8,798 bases of DNA from Methanobacteriota archaeon (GTDB lineage: Archaea; Thermoplasmatota; Poseidoniia; Poseidoniales; Poseidoniaceae): positions 1-8,798 of the forward strand of contig PAEE01000086.1 in the NCBI GenBank assembly GCA_002701145.1, in the 5' to 3' direction. Each line of letters starts with the position of its first letter. Position 1 is the stretch's first letter. Below, one piece after another: positions 1 to 5,900 of the stretch. The notes under the pieces were generated by a model. The model was not told the origin of the DNA. It did not search any database and saw only the letters and a list, made by a program, of their open reading frames with translations. A program made the translations under genes and the position numbers.

Positions 1-83
1 ATAGTCAAAACGAAAAATTGGATGGATGTGAAAATTCGACCAAAAGTGTAGTGTCTTTTTTACATTCTTTATTATCAAGCAAC

Positions 84-129
84 GGGTGTCCTATAACACC
101 CACGCGCTCACAATTGCTGAACGCATGGG
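84..129 (-). other. Two overlapping hairpins, possibly alternative RNA structures
   Basis: On the minus strand, CCCATGCG (122-129) pairs with CGCGTGGG (99-106) over 8 bp, allowing one U-G wobble. An inner TCA/TGA pair (118-120 with 108-110) extends it. The same GGG (99-101) also starts GGGTGT (96-101), which pairs with ACACCC (84-89), so the two stems compete for three bases. On the plus strand the wobble becomes a C-A mismatch, which slightly favours a minus-strand transcript. No U-tract follows directly, so neither hairpin looks like a terminator. The function is unknown. Confidence 0.3.
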
Positions 130-222
130 CTCGTAGTGGGCTTCCCGCCTCGCCACCGTTCCGAATGACGCATTTCGTATGGGTTTTGGAGGGGTGTCGG
201 TGAATATTACCTTTGAACACCA

Positions 223-269
223 CCCGTTTGAGTGAAAAAAAGGGAAAACAGTACCCCGTTTGAGTGAAA
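223..269. repeat. 15-bp direct repeat, two copies 32 bp apart
   Basis: The sequence CCCGTTTGAGTGAAA occurs perfectly at 223-237 and 255-269, just downstream of the tRNA gene on its transcribed strand. The first copy runs into the A7 tract. I see no integrase or att-site context, so it may be a small local duplication. Confidence 0.7.
235..241 (-). terminator. U-rich terminator downstream of tRNA-Glu
   Basis: On the minus strand a run of seven T lies 39 bases beyond the 3' end of the tRNA. Archaeal RNA polymerase terminates at oligo-U stretches without needing a stem, so this tract is the likely end of the tRNA primary transcript. The assignment rests on base composition and position alone. 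Confidence 0.4.
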
Positions 270-280
270 GTAGTCAAAGT

Positions 281-352
281 GCTCGCGCCGGGATTCGAAC
301 CCGGGTCGCCGGGATGAAAACCCGAAATGATGGGCCACTACACCACGCAAGC
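281..352 (-). tRNA. tRNA-Glu (anticodon TTC)
   Basis: This 72-base gene folds into a full cloverleaf. The acceptor stem is GCTTGCG with CGCGAGC (one T-G pair). The anticodon stem TCGGG/CCCGG closes the loop TTTTCAT, and the T arm is CCGGG-TTCGAAT-CCCGG. The anticodon TTC lies at 316-318 and reads GAA/GAG glutamate codons. The D stem is weak (G-T, T-A, G-C, T-T), but the TGGTGTAGTGG opening is typical of tRNA-Glu. CCA is not encoded, so it must be added by CCA-adding enzyme, and there is no intron. It lies 24 bases downstream of the DedA-family gene on the same strand. Confidence 0.97.
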
Positions 353-373
353 AGACTAACCCTCGCCCAACGC

Positions 374-382
374 TGATTATTC
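374..382 (-). promoter_or_regulatory. Possible TATA box for tRNA-Glu
   Basis: On the minus strand, TGAATAATC is centred about 26 bases upstream of the mature tRNA 5' end, the expected TATA-to-start distance in archaea. It overlaps the stop codon of the upstream membrane-protein gene. The match to a TATA box is modest, and the tRNA could instead be processed from a longer transcript. Confidence 0.25.
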
Positions 383-985
383 ATGAAGGTTGGGGTCAAG
401 AGACAAGTTATTCCACCAGCGTATACTGAGCCATGCAACTAGTGCGCTTATGATGAGCAGTGCGCCGATTAGTATCTCTCTATCGAGTAGCCACCATAGC
501 CCATCTAAGGCTTTTTGACCATATATTCCAATGAGTAAAGCCTCGAGTCCGAACCTCAATCCGCGCCCAATTAATCCGGCTATGATGAAAGGTTTCATTC
601 TCATTTCGCCCATTCCAGCAGCCCAGCCAAATACCTTGTAAGGAATCGGTGAGAATGCAGCGATGAATATTCCAATCGTCCCATACCTTACAGTTAATGC
701 CTCGATCTTCTCAAGATGTCTTTCAGCCTTGAATCGGCTGAATAATGCCCTTCCCCATTTTTTGCCAATATAGTAGCCTACAAGGCTTCCTAATACGCTA
801 GTGATAGTCACTACGCCCCACAGCCAGATGACCAATGCAGAGTCTCCCTGGGCGCTAACTAACATCGGCAGGAATAGCAAATCTGGTGGAACTGGTTGGA
901 TTATCGCCTCGGTGAAAGACATGGCTCCCAAACTAAGGGAACCAAACCCATCGAACCAATCGACAATAGTCTCTTTCCACGACAT
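377..985 (-). CDS. DedA/VTT-family (YqaA-like, SNARE-associated) membrane protein
   Basis: This 202-residue integral membrane protein belongs to the DedA/VTT superfamily, whose members are linked to lipid scrambling or flipping and to proton-dependent membrane homeostasis. The N-terminal signature FTEAIIQPVPPDLLFLP (residues 24-40) carries the family's acidic residues (E26, D35). After it come a hydrophobic segment (about 50-74, ending GYYIGKKWGR) and the second half-motif FSPIPYKVFGWAAG (111-124), with a GRGLR motif at 140-144 whose arginines resemble those essential in bacterial DedA proteins. A last membrane helix spans about 171-188. The re-entrant loop plus helix pattern and the length fit the COG1238-like branch. 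The start is the ATG at 985. No Shine-Dalgarno site is evident, so a short leader is likely. The cellular substrate cannot be read from sequence. Confidence 0.88.
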   Translation of the reverse strand: MSWKETIVDWFDGFGSLSLGAMSFTEAIIQPVPPDLLFLPMLVSAQGDSALVIWLWGVVTITSVLGSLVGYYIGKKWGRALFSRFKAERHLEKIEALTVRYGTIGIFIAAFSPIPYKVFGWAAGMGEMRMKPFIIAGLIGRGLRFGLEALLIGIYGQKALDGLWWLLDREILIGALLIISALVAWLSIRWWNNLSLDPNLHE

Positions 986-1067
986 CTGACCCTTGGGGTG
1001 ACAACCATACGCATGAACCCTTTCTTAATCGAAGTCTTGATTGCTACAAAACCTGACCCCTTGCTAC
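986..1067. promoter_or_regulatory. Divergent promoter region between the DedA-family gene and nob1
   Basis: These 82 bases separate two divergent start codons. The most TATA-like sequence, TTTCTTAATC (1021-1030), lies about 40 bases from both starts. If used in both directions it would give leaders of roughly 15 bases. Neither gene has a recognisable Shine-Dalgarno sequence. The assignment is tentative. Confidence 0.3.
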
Positions 1068-1532
1068 ATGCCGGTCCTCGATACAGCCGCTCTTCTTCAT
1101 TGGCCGGCTGAAAGATTGCAGGGTGGAATTGTCACTCACAGTCAATTAGAAGAATTGCGTAAGCTTTCACCTCAGCGTGCAATGTTGGTCGAATCGATTG
1201 AAATGGAATGGATGAGTATGGGCACGGGTGATGCAGAAACAGCTGCTGCCAATACGGGGGATTTACCCCGACTTAGCCCAGTGGACCTCGAAATTCTTGC
1301 AGTTGCATTAGCGACTGGCCAAACTCTGTTCACCGATGACTATTCTTTACAGAATGTTTGCCGTTCACTAAATCATCCATTCGAATCAGTTTCTAACAAA
1401 AAAAGTAAGCAGCAATGGGGATGGGAATTACGATGTATAGGTTGTAGGGCTACTAAAAAAGCAGATTCACAAACCGAAGAAGAGTGTGAAATCTGCGGTT
1501 CACCAATGAAAGTAAAGCGCTCTAGAGGCTAA
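1068..1532 (+). CDS. nob1: NOB1-like ribosome-maturation endonuclease (PIN domain plus zinc ribbon)
   Basis: This 154-residue protein matches archaeal NOB1, the endoribonuclease that cleaves pre-16S rRNA at the mature 3' end during small-subunit maturation. The PIN domain starts at once with VLDTAALL (D5). It continues with an acidic E28/E29 in QLEEL, then LSPVDLEILAVA (D73) and the hallmark TDDYSLQNV (D90, D91), giving the usual acidic metal-binding cluster. After a WGWELRC linker a zinc ribbon follows: C123-x2-C126 and C140-x2-C143, the second as CEICG, then a basic tail. I chose the ATG at 1068; the frame extends upstream to a TTG at 1041, but the PIN core begins right after the ATG. The middle (about 45-70) is short and acidic. 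It converges on the tatA cluster with no intergenic space. Confidence 0.92.
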   Translation: MPVLDTAALLHWPAERLQGGIVTHSQLEELRKLSPQRAMLVESIEMEWMSMGTGDAETAAANTGDLPRLSPVDLEILAVALATGQTLFTDDYSLQNVCRSLNHPFESVSNKKSKQQWGWELRCIGCRATKKADSQTEEECEICGSPMKVKRSRG

Positions 1533-1619
1533 TCATTCCTCTTCAAGAAGTTCATCGATGACTTCATCGGCTCCAAAAAGTGAAGCAATAATTGCTGAAA
1601 TCCAATTCAAAAGAATCAC
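1533..1619 (-). CDS. Possible 28-residue peptide overlapping the tatA stop
   Basis: A small frame opens with GTG at 1619-1617, sharing GTGA with the tatA stop codon, the classic layout of translational coupling. It ends with TGA at 1535-1533, directly abutting the nob1 stop. The peptide has a hydrophobic, amphipathic first half (ILLNWISAIIASLFG) and a very acidic end (ADEVIDELLEEE), a layout that resembles a miniature membrane-associated protein. I do not recognise a family. The composition and the exact overlap argue for a real gene, but at this length chance cannot be excluded. A role alongside TatA would be inference from position only. Confidence 0.4.
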   Translation of the reverse strand: MILLNWISAIIASLFGADEVIDELLEEE

Positions 1620-1909
1620 TCTTCGGCAGCAGCAATCTCTTCTGCAACCTCTTCAGTAGTCTTTCCAGAGGGGTCGATTCCAGCGGCTTCTGCCTTTTGA
1701 GCAATATCTACAGCCTCTGTCTTTCCTCCAGCGTCAAGATCAGATTCTGTGTTGGTAGAAGAAGGAGCACCAGTGACTTCTGAAAGTCCTTTTTGGAACT
1801 CGCCTTTCGATTGTCCAGCCGCCCTTGCTAATTTCGGCAAACGTTCTGCACCAAATAGCAGAAAGAAGATTGCAATTAGAATCATGATTTCAAAAGTTCC
1901 GAACCTCAT
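1616..1909 (-). CDS. tatA: Sec-independent protein translocase subunit TatA
   Basis: This 97-residue protein forms the oligomeric channel element of the twin-arginine translocase, which exports folded proteins. It has the family layout: a short N-terminus, one membrane helix (about residues 5-19), the FG hinge (F19-G20), and the amphipathic helix AERLPKLARAAGQSKGEFQ. The remaining 55 residues are acidic and Ala/Glu-rich and include AAGIDPSGKTTEEVAEEI (75-92), a compact G-I-D-x-x-G-K helix-like motif. I chose the ATG at 1909 because TatA proteins start just before the membrane helix. The frame could extend to 1951, but GAGGG sits a few bases upstream of 1909. It lies 53 bases downstream of the MoaD-like gene on the same strand. 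No tatC is visible in the window. Confidence 0.9.
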   Translation of the reverse strand: MRFGTFEIMILIAIFFLLFGAERLPKLARAAGQSKGEFQKGLSEVTGAPSSTNTESDLDAGGKTEAVDIAQKAEAAGIDPSGKTTEEVAEEIAAAEE

Positions 1910-1962
1910 GTCATTCCCTCTGATACGCCCCAAACGCTCCCGCTTTGTCAATCAATCGGCTG

Positions 1963-2196
1963 TTAACCGCCTGAAACAGGCGGAAGTAGTGCAACTTCGT
2001 CTCCTTCAGATAGTGGCTCGTCTCCGTCTACCTTCTCACCATTCACACTGATGACCAGACCTTGACTAATCCAGCCATCAACTCCCAGTTCTTCTAACAA
2101 AAAACGAATTGAAGTGCTTGGGGGAACTTCCACTATGTGCTCTCTTCCACCCATTTCTTCAGCAAGGGGGCCAAATGCGAGAACTTTCACCTGCAT
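1963..2196 (-). CDS. MoaD/ThiS-family ubiquitin-like sulfur carrier or SAMP protein
   Basis: This is a 77-residue beta-grasp protein. It starts MQVKVLAFGPLAEEMG, the MoaD-type first strand and helix, has the central VSVNGEKV-like strand (ISVNGEKV, 49-56) and DEPLSEGDEVALLPPVSGG at the end. The C-terminal Gly-Gly is what E1-like enzymes adenylate. In molybdopterin synthase it becomes a thiocarboxylate, and in archaeal SAMPs it is conjugated to lysines. LPPVSGG is closest to MoaD and SAMP1. The ATG at 2196 fits the family start; an in-frame ATG at 2217 would add seven residues without gain. Which role applies cannot be decided here, since no MoaE or E1 gene lies nearby. tatA follows 53 bases later, and the ABC ATPase starts divergently 52 bases away. 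Confidence 0.88.
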   Translation of the reverse strand: MQVKVLAFGPLAEEMGGREHIVEVPPSTSIRFLLEELGVDGWISQGLVISVNGEKVDGDEPLSEGDEVALLPPVSGG

Positions 2197-2248
2197 GAGC
2201 ACGCTATTGAGCGGCATCTTATCAACCCGTGGCGCCGTGTCTCGCACA
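2197..2248. promoter_or_regulatory. Compact divergent promoter with a shared TATA-like box
   Basis: Only 52 bases separate the MoaD-like ATG (2196, minus) and the ABC ATPase ATG (2249, plus). TCTTATCAA (2218-2226) lies in the exact middle, centred about 26-27 bases from both start codons. That is the TATA-to-start distance expected for leaderless transcripts, and no Shine-Dalgarno site is seen on either side. If correct, one element would serve both directions. The TATA match is imperfect. Confidence 0.4.
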
Positions 2249-2929
2249 ATGGCAGTAGCACTTTCTTGTGAGGGGCTTTGGAAGATATACGAAATGGGCG
2301 ATGAAAAGGTTCAGGCTGTAAGAGGCATAGACCTAGAAATCGAGCAAGGCGAAATGGTCGCTATCATGGGTGCTTCTGGATGTGGTAAGACTACACTGCT
2401 AAACATTTTGTCAGGTATTGATGACCCATCTGCTGGCCAAGTAAAGGTTGCTGGTAGGCCACTGTTTGGAATCGATGATGATGAAAGAACAGATTTACGC
2501 GGCCGTGAAATGGGCTTCATTTTCCAAAAATTCCATCTTCTGGATGTGATGAGTGCTGTTGAAAATGTCGAAATCCCGTTGTTATTGGTTGGCATGGACC
2601 CTGTTGCGGCCAGGTCTAAGGCAATAGAAGCCCTAACAAAAGTAGGCCTTGAAGATAGATGCGAGCATAGGCCTGCTGAATTATCGGGAGGCCAACAGCA
2701 AAGAGTTTCTATCGCTCGTGCTTTAGTCCACGAACCTTCAGTTATTCTTTGCGATGAACCAACAGGTAATCTTGATTCCTCGACCAGTGATCAAGTGATG
2801 GACCTTCTTTCACAATTGAATAAATCAGGTTCAACACTCGTCGTAGTAACTCATGATGATGATGTAGCAAAGAGATGTTCGAGAGTTATCCGTATTTTTG
2901 ATGGAAGGATTGTTGATAACGAGGAATAG
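2249..2929 (+). CDS. MacB/LolD-type ABC transporter ATP-binding subunit
   Basis: This 226-residue protein is a complete nucleotide-binding domain that powers the permease encoded next. Visible motifs are Walker A GASGCGKTT (41-49), Q-loop FIFQKFHLL (Q93), signature LSGGQQQR (145-152), Walker B VILCDEPTGNLDS (165-177, catalytic E170) and H-loop VVTHDDD (H202). The GNLD continuation and FHLLDVMSAVENVEIPL place it in the MacB/LolD/FtsE group. Those ATPases drive mechanotransmission-type or export systems rather than substrate uptake. The residues CGKTT replace the usual SGKST, a mild variation that keeps the catalytic lysine. The frame is open back to 2114, but the family start is the ATG at 2249. 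Two bases after its TAG stop the permease begins, so the two are surely one operon. Confidence 0.95.
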   Translation: MAVALSCEGLWKIYEMGDEKVQAVRGIDLEIEQGEMVAIMGASGCGKTTLLNILSGIDDPSAGQVKVAGRPLFGIDDDERTDLRGREMGFIFQKFHLLDVMSAVENVEIPLLLVGMDPVAARSKAIEALTKVGLEDRCEHRPAELSGGQQQRVSIARALVHEPSVILCDEPTGNLDSSTSDQVMDLLSQLNKSGSTLVVVTHDDDVAKRCSRVIRIFDGRIVDNEE

Positions 2930-2931
2930 AG

Positions 2932-5900
2932 ATGCTATTTGAGACCCTTGCAGTAATCGCACTGATAATCCCTATCAGCGCAAGCTCTGCATGGGGATTG
3001 AGGCGTGATTTTTCTAGAGGATGGTATCTTCCAATCCTAGTGTTGGGTCCCATAGTCGATGCTTGGATAGTTTGGTGGTTCCTGAATTGGCTTGGTTTCG
3101 GATTCTTTGCAACTTGGGGGTGTACAATCGCAGCGGGAATAATCTCATGCATGTTACTACAGCCACTCCTTTCTCCTCGTCGCCTGGTTGTATTCCGCCT
3201 GTCTTGGCAACAGGTCAGGCGCAGGCCACGTCAAGCGGCATTGATGATGGCTGGATTATTAGTCGCCTCATCAATAATCACTTCCTCACTCGTAGTCGGA
3301 GATAGTCTAGATGCTACATTGAGCAAAGAAGTTGAAGCGATGTATGGTGAAACCGACTTGTTAATTTTCCAAAAAGACCGCCGTACTGGTTTTTCATATG
3401 ATATGGATATGAACCTCACTACTGCTTTTGGACAAACATTGCTGGCAACAGGATTAGCGGATGAATGGGCGCATGGCTTAGAGACAACAGCCACTCTTAG
3501 TCGAGATGATGGACTTGCTTTACCTTCTGCTGGATGGTATGCATATTCTGGATGGGATGACGTATCAATCAATCAAGTTGCATCGGATGAACTTGATTTA
3601 CATCAAGGCGACAATATAGAGGTCGCCTGGTATTCTTATTCAGAAGATGGTGATCTCTTGAGAGAATCTGATAATATTACCATTGCCTCAGTAATTCCAA
3701 TGGATGGGCGTGGCTCGATAGGTGGAACTCAGTCACCTGCATTATTCACTTCATTGGAATTGAGTCAGCAATTACAATCCAAGTCATGGAAGGTAAACAT
3801 GTTACGAGTCTCGCTCGAATCTGGCTTAGATGCCTCGAATAGTATTGCAGATGTTGAACTTGTTCTTGATGGTCTAATCGATTATGAATCAGCAGGATTT
3901 GAAATAAATCAAGATGATGAGACATTGTCTATTTCTAGCACTATTGGTTTTGGAAGACTAGATGGTGATTTCATGTCGTCTTGGAATGATAACTCAACCG
4001 AATTACTAGATGGTGGTTCCGCGATGGAAGTACTGCAAATACCAGTGGTTCAAATCCAACAAGGGATGAAAATACTGTCTCTACCCGATGACCGAATCGA
4101 CGAAATAATAATCGCTCAAGATGGCGATTGGTATGTTTCAGGTGGTGCGGTTTCCTATCAAAAAGACAGAGGCGGAGCTAGTCATGGCTGGGAAGTACCA
4201 GATGGCGGTTTGATTCATGATGTTACATTGCTCGGTGATTCTTTACTGGTAGCCCATAGTGATGGTTTGGTAGAAATCCCAGATGACAAAGATGGTGATT
4301 TAATACACCATGTGAAGGGTGAAGAAGTTAGGATAGCGGCGCAGTTCAATCAGTCCCTTCCCGATTTACCTAACACCATATTTTCCATAGATTATCTGAA
4401 TAATAATGGCGAAGATTGGATTGCAGTGAAGCATTTGACGGGTAGCGAGGTTCACAAATATTCTGATGGCCAATGGGTGGATGTTAACCAATCTGGCGAG
4501 TGGCTACATTTTGCGGATGAGGTGATGATCGGTTCACCATCTGGCTGGGTGACGGTATCTGGTGAGTCCTCACCGGATAATTGGGATGGCCTTAGAGGTG
4601 GATATCTTGTGGACAATGGTTCACTGTTCAGTTTCGACGGCCAAACAAATCTACTGACATCATTCGAGCAAGATTGTGATGAGAGAGTCTTTGCATTCGA
4701 TGGTGATACTATTTGCTCTACTTCATTTGGTGTACTCGTCGATAGTGATGAATTGACTCCTCGATTGCCATTGACTGTCGACATTGGTGGTTTTGGCATA
4801 ATGCCACAATTGCTCTTGGCTACTGATGGCCCTCTTTCGCCAGAACAGGGCGAAGTTCTAGTTTCTTCTCGCCTATCCCATCTCAATCAAACAGATGAAG
4901 TGCTAATCAATGGATTAATTCCCTGGGCATATGGTGATTCACTTCCGATAATTTTAGACATAGGCGGGGATATGTCCTCGATTGATGCACCTGGATTAGA
5001 TGAATTAGAATCGATAATAATTGGTTTTGTCAATCTGAGTGACGGTGAAGTATTGGCTGCGGCAGCAGAAGGTGAACGTAGTATACTCGTGATAAACGAT
5101 GGAAACCTTTCAGCCATAAGCGCCTGGCTAGATGAAATCTCAGGTTCTGAAACAATGGGAATCAAAATCGTTGCCGCCAAAGAGAAAGCTTTGGCTGCTG
5201 CAGAAGAAGGAGCGGGTGCCCTTTCAGCAATGTTCCTCGTATTTGGTGCATTTACAATCGGCGCTGGCATACTTTTGGTTCTGACTATTGTAATGATGCT
5301 TGCAGAATCTCGAAGAGTTGATGAAGCAATAATCCGAGCAATCGGTCTAAAACGCTCTGATATGAGGTCTCTAGCGTTGATGGAAGGTATGATGACCTCT
5401 TCAGGAGCCTCAATTCTGGGTGGTTTGTTTGGTATCTTCTTGGCTTGGTTGGTATCTCTTGCATTCAGCAGTGTATTTGCTAGTGCAGGAGCTGAAGGCA
5501 TTGAATTCGCATTTAGTTTCGAGAGCATGTTAATTGGAATCTCATTTGGATTCCTAATAGCAATGGGCACCCTCTGGTGTACTGCTTTGTGGACCAGTCG
5601 ATTGAACATTGTTCAGGCACTTAGAGGTCTTTCACCAATGCGGAGCAGAGGAGTTCCTTGGTGGCTTCTATTGATATTGATCGCCCTATTCGGCGGGGGA
5701 GGCCTTTCAGGACTGAGTATTTTCACAATCGATTCTTCGTCTTCACTCAGATTTGCATTATGGCATATTATGGCTTCAATGCTGATAATGGGAACTGTGC
5801 CATTATTCACTTACGTTCTTCCTCATGTCAAAGGTTGGAAGATTCGTAACTCTGGTCGCAATACCATGGCGGTAATGGGTGTTACACTAGCGCTATGGGC

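Larger units (their letters stand above)
1..280. other. Apparently non-coding region with hairpins and a short direct repeat
   Basis: I see no convincing gene here. A frame open from the left edge on the plus strand ends at a TGA at 201-203, and a 90-codon minus-strand frame covers 5-277. Neither translation shows a recognisable domain, and both overlap the hairpins. The stretch contains a 6-bp inverted repeat (84-89 with 96-101), a longer imperfect hairpin (99-129), a small GGG-CTT-CCC hairpin (138-146) and a 15-bp direct repeat (223-237 and 255-269). It may hold the 3' trailer of the tRNA transcript and possibly a structured RNA, but I cannot name a family. Confidence 0.5.

Noticed and set aside
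84..101. GGGTGT/ACACCC hairpin as an intrinsic terminator
   Set aside because: No T-tract follows it on either strand.
3..203. Plus-strand frame open from the left edge, which could be the C-terminus of a gene
   Set aside because: The roughly 66 residues show no recognisable domain, and the region overlaps hairpins. It remains possible but I cannot support it without the upstream sequence.
5..277. 90-codon minus-strand frame downstream of tRNA-Glu
   Set aside because: It has no domain, no promoter or ribosome site, and runs through the terminator tract, repeats and hairpins.
1041..1067. TTG start for nob1 at 1041
   Set aside because: NOB1 and other PIN proteins begin just before the first catalytic Asp, which the ATG at 1068 fits. 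The extra nine residues match nothing.
4887..5609. 240-codon minus-strand frame inside the permease
   Set aside because: It is the antisense shadow of a well-supported membrane-protein coding region; its composition (Ser/Ile/Pro-rich, no domain) is typical of such shadows.
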